A DNA stretch of 34,250 nucleotides from Clostridia bacterium (GCA_017508465.1 JAFVYW010000047.1:1-34250); one strand, 5' to 3'. Counted from the stretch's first letter, positions 24,106 to 32,248 are shown. Program-made: numbers and translations. Notes: a model not told the origin generated them from the sequence alone.

Positions 24106-25305
24106 TTAAAACTTGATTTCGATGACGATGGGTTCCCCTGCGAGCGCGTCGGCATCTATGCCAAAAATACGGAGGTGTTCGCCCTCAAAATAGACCTGCT
24201 CGCCACGGCATTCAGGCAGAAAATCCACCTCGAAGGGGAGGGGCGTGTCAGAATTTACAAGGCGGACCGACTTCGGAAGCGAGGGAAACTTCGTCAGAAA
24301 AACAGCGTTCTGGTCGATGCCCTGATAATAGTGCAGATAGGTCGCATCCCCCTTATGATTGATGACAACAGGGCGTGTGAAGGAGACGATCTCACACGCT
24401 TCCCCTTCGTTTTCTTCTAAAATACCGCCCATTCTCCGATAGAACTCGCCGACGCGAAGAAGTCTCTCGCGGGATTTCTCGTCGATGGTTCCGTCGGGCA
24501 TCGGTCCGACATTGAGAAGGTAGCTACCTCCCATCGCCATGATGCGATCGATGGAAGAGGTCAGGTAACGAACGGTATGGTAGTCCTCGTTCTTACGATA
24601 GCCCCAACTATGTGCGCCTACGGCGTTGCATGCCTCGGTCATACGGAGGAAGCGTCCACCCTCGATTTTATCCATGTCGCGCTCGGGCGTTGAAAAATCA
24701 CCCTTATCGAAGCCACGGTCATTGATGTAAATATCCGGTTGCAGGGAACGGACAAGCTCGTTGAAGGAAGGATCGTGAATGCAGGGAGGGATGTCCCAGA
24801 AGAGAGAGTAAATCTCACCGTACTTTGTCAGAAGCTCGGTGATCTGCGCCTTGATGTATTCTTTGTATTTTTCAAAGTCGCCACCTTCGGTGCGGACGGC
24901 ACCCCATTGGTGAGAGGACAAGGGATTGTAGGCGTCGGGATGGTGCCAATCGGGATTGGAATAGTAAATTGAGAACTTCATTCCTGCTCTGTGGCACGCG
25001 TCGGCGAGCATTCCGAGGACATCCTTGCCATAGGGCGTGTGCATTATGGAGTAGTCTGTTGTTTTCGTGTCCCACATGCAAAAGCCGTCATGATGCTTCG
25101 CGGTGAAGGTGATATATTTCATGCCGACAGACCTGGCGAGGGCAACCCACTCGTCCGGGTTATAGTTTTCGGGATTCCATGAAAGCGCCATTTTTTCATA
25201 TTCCTTATGGTCAAGGCGAAGGCGGGCAAGCGCTTGCTCGTGTATACCCAACTTTGCGTATGGTCCGAAGTGAACGAACATGCCGAGCATATTTTTGTGT
25301 GTCAT
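24106..25305 (-). CDS. GH29 alpha-L-fucosidase-like enzyme
   Basis: The 399-residue protein has clear GH29 features: M-F-V-H-F-G near the start (residues 9-14), W-N-P-E-N-Y-N-P-D-E-W, Y-I-T-F-T-A-K-H-H-D-G-F-C-M-W (64-78), F-S-I-Y-Y-S, and S-L-F-W-D with Asp171 at the nucleophile position. Retaining fucosidases cut alpha-L-fucose from host or plant glycans. No signal peptide is present, so it should act on imported oligosaccharides. A C-terminal beta domain completes the fold. No fucose catabolic genes are adjacent. Ribosome site GAGGAGAG. Exact linkage specificity cannot be told. Confidence 0.9.
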   Translation of the reverse strand: MTHKNMLGMFVHFGPYAKLGIHEQALARLRLDHKEYEKMALSWNPENYNPDEWVALARSVGMKYITFTAKHHDGFCMWDTKTTDYSIMHTPYGKDVLGMLADACHRAGMKFSIYYSNPDWHHPDAYNPLSSHQWGAVRTEGGDFEKYKEYIKAQITELLTKYGEIYSLFWDIPPCIHDPSFNELVRSLQPDIYINDRGFDKGDFSTPERDMDKIEGGRFLRMTEACNAVGAHSWGYRKNEDYHTVRYLTSSIDRIMAMGGSYLLNVGPMPDGTIDEKSRERLLRVGEFYRRMGGILEENEGEACEIVSFTRPVVINHKGDATYLHYYQGIDQNAVFLTKFPSLPKSVRLVNSDTPLPFEVDFLPECRGEQVYFEGEHLRIFGIDADALAGEPIVIEIKF

Positions 25306-25340
25306 AAACGGCTCTCCTCAGGTAAAGCATTGTACATTTT

Positions 25341-25369
25341 ATTATAGCACATATCCGAAGGAATTGCAA
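25341..25369 (-). promoter_or_regulatory. Promoter of the GH29 gene
   Basis: On the minus strand TTGCAA (25369-25364) and perfect TATAAT (25346-25341) with 17-nt spacing, about 35 nt upstream of the start. Confidence 0.75.
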
Positions 25370-25428
25370 TAGGTATCCATACGCTTTTGTCGAGATTGTA
25401 CTAACTGTATATTTCTTTGGGAAAAGGC

Positions 25429-25457
25429 TTGATTTTTTGGTAGAAAAATGTTACACT
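25429..25457 (+). promoter_or_regulatory. Promoter of the repeat lipoprotein gene
   Basis: TTGATT (25429-25434) and TACACT (25452-25457) with 17-nt spacing, 88 nt before the start codon. Confidence 0.6.
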
Positions 25458-25545
25458 GTTGATAGAGCGAATACCACTGTCTTCTTGCTGTCATTTTGAG
25501 ATATGACCTTTTTTATCAAATACATAAAATCGGAGGAAAGAAAAA

Positions 25546-27192
25546 ATGAAAAAACACAACAGCCCAGTAAAGTTTTTATTGGCTCTTATTCTGTGCCTCG
25601 GTCTCGTTTTTGCCTGCGCATGCAGTGGATTTGAGATTCCACTTCCCGGTCCGGATGACACGAATGGTGAAACCGGTGATGGTACAAACGATGATACAAA
25701 CAACGGTACAAATGATAGTACGAACAACGGTACAAACGACGGTACGAACAACGGTACAAACGACGGTACGAATGACGATACGAACAACGGTACAAACGAC
25801 GGTACAAACGACGGTACGAATGACGATACGAACAACAGTACAAACAATGGTACAAATGATGGTACAGGTGACGGTACAAATGATGGTACAGGTGACGGTA
25901 CAAATGATGGTACGAACAACGGTACAAACGATGAGAATGAAGGTACCAATGGGGATACCAACGAAGATGTCGGCACTGAGGAAAAATACCCGCTTATCAC
26001 CATAGAAGATGCTCTGAACATCATCGAGGACCGGGATGGCTACGAGAGCCAGGAGAGATACTATCTGAAGGGTGTTATTGTCGAAATCCTTGACGAAAAC
26101 TATGGAAAACTGACGCTCAGGGATGCGACGGGTGACATTCTTGTCTATGGCACATATTCGGCAGATGGAAGCGTAAACTTCCCGAATCTTTCCCGAAAAC
26201 CCCTCGTAGGAGATGAGATTATTGTTCACTGCATTCTGAAAAATTATAAGGGGCAAAAAGAGGTCTACAAGGCGAACCTCGTTGAGATTGTCGAAAAGGA
26301 AGCGCCTGATGTGGAATTGCCCGACTATGGCACGCCGATTGTGATTTCGACGGCAGAAGAACTCAGAAAACTGACAGACGATATCAACCAGGGCACCATT
26401 TCCGGCAGATGCGAAGTAAACCTTGGTGACAATATCGATATGCAAGGCGTTTCCTTCTCTCCCATTGTGAATTTCCGTGGCCTCTTTGACGGCAAGGGAT
26501 ATAAGATTTCCAATCTGACTTTGCCAAAGACGGGAGCAGACATTTCCCTGACCGATGGCAACTGGGTTGGCTACCATGTCGAGGCAATCGGTCTGTTCGG
26601 AAGCGCATATGATGCAATCGTTATCAACCTGACGCTTGAGAATGTCAATGCTACCTATGATACGGAGGATGAAATTTTTGTGGGTGCTCTTGTCGGCTAC
26701 GCAGAGGGCATCACGGTAAAAGACTGCACTGTCTCTTCCTCGTTCGATATTCAGGTCAGCCATACCAATGTTACCGTTAAGAACATCAGCGGTATATCGG
26801 GGCTGATCGGCTACTCACTGGAGGCATACATTGAAGATGTAACGGTAGACAGTAAAATCGACTACGAAGCCAATAGTTATGAGGCGTTTACCGGTGCGGT
26901 TTTAGGGGTAGGAAATGTGGTGGTTGAGGCGTGTGACATCACGCTTGATATTTCCTTTGTCGGCACGACCTACGGTCACACAGGCTCGCTCATCGGTATG
27001 GAACGCACACCCGATGGTGTGGCAGTCACCACCATTCACAATTCCACAATCCGTGGAACACTCTATATTGACAACCCGATGGGTTACAGTTGGGGCGAGG
27101 TCGGTCAGGGTTATTTTTATCATCAGGATTTGACGATACTGATTGTCAGACAGTACAACGATGTTCTCGTTGAGGTTACATATCCGGAATAA
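25546..27192 (+). CDS. Surface lipoprotein with Thr-Asn repeat stalk, OB-like domain and GLUG-type beta-helix
   Basis: The 548-residue protein has a signal peptide with V-F-A-C (Cys24), then C-S-G. Residues 47-130 are 21 tetrapeptide units of the form T-N-D/N-G/D, a likely extended stalk. About 145-260 resembles the OB-like domain of gut surface proteins (Y-L-K-G-V-I-V-E-I, L-T-L-R-D-A-T-G-D-I-L-V-Y-G). From 265 on is a GLUG-type beta-helix (S-T-A-E-E-L-R-K-L, F-R-G-L-F-D-G-K-G-Y-K-I-S-N-L, I-G-L-F-G, V-G-A-L-V-G-Y, G-L-I-G-Y). Likely an adhesin or carbohydrate-binding surface protein. Ribosome site CGGAGGAAAG. The stalk DNA is a 12-bp tandem repeat. Single-gene unit. Confidence 0.85.
   Translation: MKKHNSPVKFLLALILCLGLVFACACSGFEIPLPGPDDTNGETGDGTNDDTNNGTNDSTNNGTNDGTNNGTNDGTNDDTNNGTNDGTNDGTNDDTNNSTNNGTNDGTGDGTNDGTGDGTNDGTNNGTNDENEGTNGDTNEDVGTEEKYPLITIEDALNIIEDRDGYESQERYYLKGVIVEILDENYGKLTLRDATGDILVYGTYSADGSVNFPNLSRKPLVGDEIIVHCILKNYKGQKEVYKANLVEIVEKEAPDVELPDYGTPIVISTAEELRKLTDDINQGTISGRCEVNLGDNIDMQGVSFSPIVNFRGLFDGKGYKISNLTLPKTGADISLTDGNWVGYHVEAIGLFGSAYDAIVINLTLENVNATYDTEDEIFVGALVGYAEGITVKDCTVSSSFDIQVSHTNVTVKNISGISGLIGYSLEAYIEDVTVDSKIDYEANSYEAFTGAVLGVGNVVVEACDITLDISFVGTTYGHTGSLIGMERTPDGVAVTTIHNSTIRGTLYIDNPMGYSWGEVGQGYFYHQDLTILIVRQYNDVLVEVTYPE
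25684..25935 (+). repeat. 12-bp tandem repeat coding for T-N-D-G units, 21 copies
   Basis: Units follow the pattern ACRAAYRAYGGT with variation at the last two codons (GGT, GAT, AGT) and two T-G-D-G variants. As the unit is 12 bp, copy-number change always keeps the frame, so only stalk length would vary. Confidence 0.92.
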
Positions 27193-27284
27193 AAAACAGA
27201 CAAGGCTTTCCGAAAAGATACGGTTTTTACACATTGATTTTGCTAATCAAAGTTTACAAAAACGAAGAAAAATGGTAACAAAAG

Positions 27285-28079
27285 ATGAGATTTATCATTG
27301 ACCACGATATGCACCTGCACTCGCAGCTCTCGCTTTGCTCGGGAGATCCGGAGCAAACAACACATAATCTTCTCCGATACGCGAAGGAGATGGGATTTCG
27401 GAAAATCTGCCTGACCGATCATTTCTGGGACGCGGGCGTCGAGGGGGCAAGCAATTGGTACAAAGAACAGGACTATGCGCACATAGCGAAGGCTCTGCCC
27501 CTGCCACAAGAAGAAGGAATTGTCTTTGATTTCGGATGCGAGACGGACTTTGACCGTTTTATGAGATTAGGCATTTCTGGGGAGAGAATGAGGAACTTCG
27601 CGTTCATTATCGTGCCGACGAGCCATTTGCATATGAGTGGCTTTACCATAGACGAGAGCGTGACATCCGTTTCGGCACGCGCAAAACTCTATATGGAGCG
27701 CAATCATGCGCTGTTGGATATGGATTTGCCATTTGAAAAAATGGGACTTGCGCACTTCACCTGTCCTTTGATTGCCAGAAACTGCGAAGGGGGACATGCG
27801 GATATTATAAATGCCATATCCGATAGTGCCTTCGCAGAACTATTTGAGCGTATTGCCAAAAGTGGCATGGGAGTGGAGTTGAATATGCCACAGCGCGATT
27901 GCGCTTCGGCAGAGATACTGCGCCCTTATCGTATTGCGCGCGCTTGTGGTTGTAAGTTCTATCTCGGTTCGGATGCCCATACGCCCAAAGACCTCTTCTA
28001 TGCGCGCACTCGTTTTGAGGCGATGGTAGAAGCACTCGGTTTGAGTGAGGATGATAAATTTGCTCTTGCGAGAAAATAA
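27285..28079 (+). CDS. PHP-domain phosphoesterase (histidinol-phosphatase-like)
   Basis: The 264-residue protein has the PHP metal-binding motifs: D-M-H-L-H-S (8-13), L-T-D-H (about 44-47), C-E-T-D-F-D, and the C-terminal G-S-D-A-H-T. Related enzymes are HisK-type histidinol phosphatases and other phosphoesterases or amidohydrolases. No his genes are nearby, so histidine synthesis is not implied. An in-frame TAA lies 9 nt before the ATG, so the start is fixed at this ATG or further in. No Shine-Dalgarno is visible. A strong terminator follows. Confidence 0.82.
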   Translation: MRFIIDHDMHLHSQLSLCSGDPEQTTHNLLRYAKEMGFRKICLTDHFWDAGVEGASNWYKEQDYAHIAKALPLPQEEGIVFDFGCETDFDRFMRLGISGERMRNFAFIIVPTSHLHMSGFTIDESVTSVSARAKLYMERNHALLDMDLPFEKMGLAHFTCPLIARNCEGGHADIINAISDSAFAELFERIAKSGMGVELNMPQRDCASAEILRPYRIARACGCKFYLGSDAHTPKDLFYARTRFEAMVEALGLSEDDKFALARK

Positions 28080-28081
28080 GG

Positions 28082-28113
28082 AAAAGCACTCTGCATTTTT
28101 GCAGAGTGCTTTT
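28082..28113. terminator. Bidirectional terminator after the PHP gene
   Basis: AAAAGCACTCTGC and GCAGAGTGCTTTT form a perfect 13-bp stem around ATTTTT. It begins 2 nt beyond the stop and can also end the convergent SHOCT gene. Confidence 0.88.
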
Positions 28114-28191
28114 GTCATAAAAGCTTTTATCCCTTTTAAACGGAGGGAAGCCAAAATACCGATAAAGTTAAAGAGTGCAACGGTACGGTTC

Positions 28192-29154
28192 TTATCGGAG
28201 AGGAACAGGATTTCCGAGCCAGTCATATTCCCACTCGCCTGCCCAATAGACAGTTACATACTTCAAATTCGTAACGATTTTATTTTCATCAGATTCAACA
28301 AAGCAGTAGTTCCATGTCTCATCCCAGCCTGCAGGTTTACTTTGTGCTTCGCAGTAAATGACAAGTGAGTTGCAACCCAAAAAGGCATTTGGTCCTATAA
28401 GAGTAACACTATCGGGGATGACCAAATCAGTTAAGTTTTCACAGTATGCGAACGCGTTGCCCCCTATGCTTGTGATGGTGTCGGGAATTGTTACTTCTTT
28501 CAATTTGTTATGATACGAAAACGCGCCAAAACCGATACCATCAACGAGCGAGCCTTGGTGCTTCGACGATATCTTGACACGCGTCCTTCTGTACTCGCAA
28601 CCAGTAACGCTGTATGTATCAGGCCCGATATCCGCCCAATTGATACTTGCTTCGTATGTACACGGGTCGTGCAGTACCAAAGGGGAAAAGGTAGTACACA
28701 GTAACGCTATCATCAAAATGAGGGATATGACCTTTGCCTTCAAGGCTTCTTTCTGCTTCGTGAGACGGTGGAAAGAAAAAATATAGCCAACGATGCCAGC
28801 ACCCATCATAATGAAACCGGCAATATAACCATAGAGGATATAATCAAACATCCAGAACAGGTTTCCACCTACATTCAGGGAAATGATTACATTGATGAGG
28901 TAAGAGAATATGGTAAAGCCCAAGGAAGCCCAAAGCCAAATAACAAAATTATTCAGCTTTACGCTTTTCTTTGTCCCCCTTCTCAATAACTCTCTCTTCT
29001 TTTGTTCAAATTCCCCCTGCGTAATCGCGCCGAGGTCTAACAATTCCTTTAATTTCTTAATCGCATCGAACTGTTCGAGGATATCGGATAACGGTATTTC
29101 TCCTTCCGCGCTTACCTCGTGTGCGACACTTTTCGATTCATGCTCATTTTTCAC
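28192..29154 (-). CDS. SHOCT, three-TM, BspA-LRR membrane protein
   Basis: The 320-residue protein combines three modules. Residues about 22-59 match a SHOCT domain (I-K-K-L-K-E-L-L-D-L-G-A-I-T-Q-G-E-F-E-Q-K-K-R-E-L-L). Three hydrophobic helices follow (about 67-90, 98-125, 140-160). From about 180 there is an extracytoplasmic BspA-type LRR (I-G-F-G-A-F-S-Y, L-K-E-V-T-I-P-D-T-I-T-S-I-G-G-N-A-F, L-V-I-P-D-S-V-T-L-I-G-P-N-A-F) with a Trp-rich end. The start is GTG with GGAGG 9 nt upstream. SHOCT often occurs in oligomerising membrane proteins; the LRR faces outward by prediction. No function is known to me. Confidence 0.8.
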   Translation of the reverse strand: MKNEHESKSVAHEVSAEGEIPLSDILEQFDAIKKLKELLDLGAITQGEFEQKKRELLRRGTKKSVKLNNFVIWLWASLGFTIFSYLINVIISLNVGGNLFWMFDYILYGYIAGFIMMGAGIVGYIFSFHRLTKQKEALKAKVISLILMIALLCTTFSPLVLHDPCTYEASINWADIGPDTYSVTGCEYRRTRVKISSKHQGSLVDGIGFGAFSYHNKLKEVTIPDTITSIGGNAFAYCENLTDLVIPDSVTLIGPNAFLGCNSLVIYCEAQSKPAGWDETWNYCFVESDENKIVTNLKYVTVYWAGEWEYDWLGNPVPLR

Positions 29155-29212
29155 TATCGTTTTCCTCCATATTACGATGAGAAAAGCTTCTTTAAAATAA
29201 CATAATACATTT

Positions 29213-29241
29213 ATTATATCGTATTATTTCACCTTTGTCAA
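29213..29241 (-). promoter_or_regulatory. Consensus sigma-A promoter of the SHOCT-LRR gene
   Basis: On the minus strand TTGACA (29241-29236) and TATAAT (29218-29213) with 17-nt spacing: a perfect match. The leader is about 50 nt. Confidence 0.85.
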
Positions 29242-29255
29242 GGATGATAGATAGA

Positions 29256-29283
29256 AAAAGACACTCTGCTCTCACAGAGTGCC
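29256..29283 (-). terminator. Terminator of the rpsF-ssb-rpsR operon
   Basis: On the minus strand GGCACTCTG pairs with CAGAGTGTC around a 6-nt loop and is followed by TTTTTC. It lies about 40 nt beyond the rpsR stop and just upstream of the SHOCT promoter. Confidence 0.85.
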
Positions 29284-29321
29284 TTTTATTTTGTGTCTGT
29301 TCAGATAACGATCGCCAAAAA

Positions 29322-29582
29322 TCAGTTGGAAATGTAGGGAAGAAGAGCAACCTGGCGCGCTCTCTTGATTGCTACGGTCAACTGTCTCTGGTGAAGGGCA
29401 CAGGTGCCAGATACGCGGCGAGGAAGGATTTTAGCGCGCTCAGAGATGAACTTTCTGAGTTTAGCAACATCCTTGTAATCGATCTCGGTTACTTTATCCT
29501 GGCAGAAAATGCAAACTTTCTTTCTTCTGTGCATATTGGGACGGAAGGATCTGGTTTCAGTCTTTTCCATTTTAAGTTCCAT
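29322..29582 (-). CDS. rpsR: 30S ribosomal protein S18
   Basis: The 86-residue protein binds next to S6 on the 30S platform. Signature: [40 protein letters not shown], ending A-L-L-P-Y. The cysteines C-I-F-C and C-x-x-H suggest the zinc-binding (C+) form. Two ATGs are possible: the one at 29582 has AGAAAGG only 2 nt away, and the one at 29570 (M-E-K-T-E) has only a weak GGA at 7 nt. The second start is quite possible. Last gene of the rpsF-ssb-rpsR operon. Confidence 0.96.
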   Translation of the reverse strand: MELKMEKTETRSFRPNMHRRKKVCIFCQDKVTEIDYKDVAKLRKFISERAKILPRRVSGTCALHQRQLTVAIKRARQVALLPYISN

Positions 29583-29591
29583 AACCTTTCT

Positions 29592-29640
29592 GACTCACGC
29601 TACTTTATTTTTACGATCTACACCGTGAGTCTTGGTGTAG
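29592..29640 (-). promoter_or_regulatory. Overlapping hairpins (possible pseudoknot) in the ssb-rpsR spacer
   Basis: Helix A: GACTCACG (29592-29599) with CGTGAGTC (29624-29631), 8 bp perfect. Helix B: CTACACC (29618-29624) with GGTGTAG (29634-29640), 7 bp perfect. Their order interleaves, so they form either an H-type pseudoknot or two exclusive folds. In the mRNA helix A ends directly at the AGAAAGG ribosome site of rpsR. Confidence 0.5.
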
Positions 29641-29667
29641 TTCGGGACGATGGATTTTTCCTTTATG

Positions 29668-30135
29668 TCAGAAAGGAAGGCTTCCGTCGTCAGGAATATC
29701 CTCAAAGGACGCGCTGGGCGAGCTCTGGAAGGAAGGTGTGCTATAAGACGAGGGAGTGTATCCCTGCTGGGGTGCTTCAGGTGCGCCCTGCTGGCCGCCA
29801 CCATTTGAAGCGGAAGAACCGAATGTAACTTCGTCTGCACGAATTTCGGTTACATTTCTCTTCTGGCCTTGATTGTCTGTCCAACTTCTGTTTTGCAGAC
29901 TTCCGCAAACCAAAATTGCGCTACCTTTCTTGAAGTAACGGCTTACGAACTCAGCCGTCTTGTCCCATGCGTTTACCGTAAAGAAATCGGTATTCTGCTC
30001 GGGTTCATTACCACGGCCGAAACGACGACCGACGGCAATTCTGAAAGAACAAACAGATGTTCCGCTGGGTGTTTGTCTGAGTTCAGGATCTGCAACCATG
30101 TTGCCAAGAAGGATTACCTTGTTAAAACTTGCCAT
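29668..30135 (-). CDS. ssb: Single-stranded DNA-binding protein
   Basis: The 155-residue SSB has an N-terminal OB fold (about 1-107: F-N-K-V-I-L-L-G-N-M-V-A-D-P-E-L-R, V-N-A-W-D-K-T-A-E-F). A Gly/Gln/Pro/Ser-rich linker follows, then the acidic tip D-D-G-S-L-P-F, which binds partner repair and replication proteins. The tip is a normal variant of D-D-D-I-P-F. It protects ssDNA in replication and recombination. Ribosome site AAGGAG. The gene lies between rpsF and rpsR as in most Bacillota. Confidence 0.98.
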   Translation of the reverse strand: MASFNKVILLGNMVADPELRQTPSGTSVCSFRIAVGRRFGRGNEPEQNTDFFTVNAWDKTAEFVSRYFKKGSAILVCGSLQNRSWTDNQGQKRNVTEIRADEVTFGSSASNGGGQQGAPEAPQQGYTPSSYSTPSFQSSPSASFEDIPDDGSLPF

Positions 30136-30152
30136 GATTGTACTCCTTAAAA

Positions 30153-30506
30153 TTATGCTTCTGCTTCTTCAGTAGCAGGTGCCTCAACTGCAGGTGCTGC
30201 AGCAACGGGCTTCTCAACCTTGACGGTGGTCATGTAACGAATGACACCCTCGGTGATACCAAGGACACGCTCAAGCTCGAGAGGGAAGTTGGTCTCGCTC
30301 TTGTAGGACACGAGAACATAGTAACCTTCGGTGATGTAGTTGATGGTGTATGCAAGTCTTCTCTTGCCCCACTCGTCAACGGTCACATCAGTAGCGTTAC
30401 CATTGATAAGGGTTACGAATTTCTCATTGATCGCCTTGTAATCTTCTTCAGAAAGGTTACCGCTTACGACATAGAGAGTTTCGTAAACATTGAACTTCTT
30501 CTCCAT
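30153..30506 (-). CDS. rpsF: 30S ribosomal protein S6
   Basis: The 117-residue protein starts at M-E-K-K-F-N-V-Y-E-T-L-Y-V-V, preceded by AAGGAGGTAATAAAA. A longer frame would run into the leader hairpins and promoter. The S6 fold is evident (D-E-W-G-K-R-R-L-A-Y-T-I-N, G-Y-Y-V-L-V-S-Y). The C-terminus is an Ala/Pro/Glu-rich tail (about 100-117). S6 pairs with S18 in the small subunit. First gene of the operon. Confidence 0.97.
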   Translation of the reverse strand: MEKKFNVYETLYVVSGNLSEEDYKAINEKFVTLINGNATDVTVDEWGKRRLAYTINYITEGYYVLVSYKSETNFPLELERVLGITEGVIRYMTTVKVEKPVAAAPAVEAPATEEAEA

Positions 30507-30577
30507 TTTTATTACCTCCTTATGGACTTTTGGCCGTCTCCGACGGCAAGGAGCCGAAAACATATTTTTTCGGGCTA
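30507..30577 (-). promoter_or_regulatory. rpsF leader with two hairpins
   Basis: The leader mRNA can form GCC-C-GAAAA / TTTTC-GGC with a one-base bulge, then GCCGTC-GGA-GACGGC, before the ribosome site. rpsF leaders in many bacteria carry an S6:S18-binding element for autoregulation. The position fits, but I cannot confirm the conserved bulge. Confidence 0.4.
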
Positions 30578-30583
30578 AAAGAG

Positions 30584-30612
30584 ATTTTACCACATATTTC
30601 ACAAAAAGTCAA
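30584..30612 (-). promoter_or_regulatory. Promoter of the rpsF-ssb-rpsR operon
   Basis: On the minus strand TTGACT (30612-30607) and TAAAAT (30589-30584) with 17-nt spacing. The leader would be about 70 nt. Confidence 0.75.
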
Positions 30613-30653
30613 TATGTTTTTTATAAAAAAAGGATAAAAATTTGGTTACTTAA

Positions 30654-31667
30654 TTATATTTCCACCCCGATGCCGAGGTCATCGAGAAAGTAGGCGCAGG
30701 TGTTGGCGCGTTTGCCATCGCGCGCGACGAGATCAAAGCGGATGTAGCCATCGTCCTTTTTAAATTCAAAGGTTGCTTTATGGCGTCCTTCGTCCGCAAA
30801 GGTTTTCTTTTGTACATTACGGGTGCGGTGGCTCATAATGACGGTATCCGCACCGGAAAATTCGATCTGTGCAATTCTGCCACTTACAGTCAGGGAATGA
30901 ATCAGCGGTCCCTGCGAGCAATAAAAGCGGTGATTTTCCATCGCCTCGACGATATTCTCATAGGTGAGAGATGGGGCATTGAACCAGGTCGCGCCACCGA
31001 GGGTATGGCGGATATGATGATTATCATCCCCCATCACACAGCCAATGCGATGTCCGTCGCGAAGGAAGTCATCATAGGCTTGCACATTATAATCGGGGAA
31101 GCCATCCATAACACAGGAATGGTTATAGATTTCCATTGACCAAAGCCCTGCATATCCAAGATAATCTCTCGCATTTTCAAGCGACCAACGAGGGTGGTTA
31201 TAGGAAACAAGGAAGCCTCTCTTATTCGCTTCCTCAATAATTGCTGTAATGCCCTCGTGCGAATAGACGCGTTCGAAGTCGGGCTTTGTATGGACGATTT
31301 TATGTGCGATTGACGGGTTCAGAAAATGGTCGGCGACTGAACTGTAACAAGGGGTATCAATGTTATGCGGATCACGGGCGTAAAGATTCAGGTGACATAC
31401 CTTCATATCGCGCCTTGTCCTTGTCGATGCCTCCGGAATTTCTTTGATAGCAATTTCACAGGCGGTCAGGGCAAGGAAACCGTCTTCATTCAGATAGGAG
31501 TTGTCAAGAATATGCTCATGGTCGGTGAAGGCGATGATATGGTAGCCATGCTTCATATAGTGTGCTTTCAGTTCCTCGGGTGTCATTTTACCGTCGGAGT
31601 TCGTGCTATGACAATGCATGTTTGCCTTGAAATAAGGCATGCTTTCGTCAAGAAGGATATGCCTCAT
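30654..31667 (-). CDS. PHP-domain metal-dependent phosphoesterase
   Basis: The 337-residue protein opens with the PHP motif A-N-M-H-C-H-S-T-N-S-D-G (14-25), then A-F-T-D-H-E-H. Further ligands are in Y-N-H-P-R-W and G-D-D-N-H-H. The C-terminal part (about 240-330) forms a beta-rich domain, unlike the 264-residue PHP protein at 27285. Members are phosphoesterases of varied specificity. Its start overlaps the rdgB stop by 4 nt (translational coupling), which suggests a nucleotide-linked role, but this is inference. Confidence 0.82.
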   Translation of the reverse strand: MRHILLDESMPYFKANMHCHSTNSDGKMTPEELKAHYMKHGYHIIAFTDHEHILDNSYLNEDGFLALTACEIAIKEIPEASTRTRRDMKVCHLNLYARDPHNIDTPCYSSVADHFLNPSIAHKIVHTKPDFERVYSHEGITAIIEEANKRGFLVSYNHPRWSLENARDYLGYAGLWSMEIYNHSCVMDGFPDYNVQAYDDFLRDGHRIGCVMGDDNHHIRHTLGGATWFNAPSLTYENIVEAMENHRFYCSQGPLIHSLTVSGRIAQIEFSGADTVIMSHRTRNVQKKTFADEGRHKATFEFKKDDGYIRFDLVARDGKRANTCAYFLDDLGIGVEI

Positions 31668-32248
31668 TCCTCTGCCTCCAGAAGAGTCAGAAGGGTAGCA
31701 AGCGCATTTCCTCTGTGGCTGATGGCATTTTTTTCGTCCTCGGTATATTCTGCCAGGGTGCGTGCAGAGCCTTCGGGAAAGAAGAGAGGATCGTAGCCGA
31801 AGCCACCTGTACCGATGCGCTCGTAGCCTATGGAGCCATAAAGGTAGCCTTCACATTCGACGGTATGACCGTCGGGATAAGCCACAACCATCGCGCAGGT
31901 ATAGTGTGCGCCACGATCGGTGACGCCATCAAGCTTTTCAAGAAGAAGGTCATTGTTGTCCTCGTCATTTCCGTGACCGCCCGAGAAGCGCGCGCTGAAC
32001 ACACCCGGCGCGCCGTCCAGAGCATCCACGCAGATGCCCGAGTCATCGGCGAGGGCAGGACAACCAGAAAGGACGGCGATTTCCTTCGCTTTCTTTCTCG
32101 CATTTTCAATAAAGGTCATGCCATCTTCGATTGTTTCATGGTCGATGCCTGCCTCGCGAAGAGAGAGGATGGGATCAAATTTTCCTTTGAGAATCTGCTT
32201 GATCTCACGGATTTTATGTGCATTGTTGGATGCGATAATCAGTTTCAT
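31664..32248 (-). CDS. rdgB: XTP/dITP pyrophosphatase (RdgB/HAM1)
   Basis: The 194-residue house-cleaning enzyme hydrolyses dITP, dXTP and XTP to monophosphates, keeping them out of DNA and RNA. Motifs: I-I-A-S-N-N-A-H-K-I-R-E-I (4-16), F-I-E-N-A-R-K-K-A, A-L-A-D-D-S-G-I-C-V-D-A-L-D-G-A-P-G-V-F-S-A-R-F, G-G-F-G-Y-D-P-L-F, and the end S-H-R-G-N-A-L. Full length for the family. It is the first gene of a two-gene unit with a PHP protein. Confidence 0.97.
   Translation of the reverse strand: MKLIIASNNAHKIREIKQILKGKFDPILSLREAGIDHETIEDGMTFIENARKKAKEIAVLSGCPALADDSGICVDALDGAPGVFSARFSGGHGNDEDNNDLLLEKLDGVTDRGAHYTCAMVVAYPDGHTVECEGYLYGSIGYERIGTGGFGYDPLFFPEGSARTLAEYTEDEKNAISHRGNALATLLTLLEAEE

Noticed and set aside
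25576..26763. 395-codon minus-strand frame with V-C-T-I repeats
   Set aside because: It mirrors the 12-bp repeat and the sequence of the lipoprotein gene; the repeats come from the coding strand.
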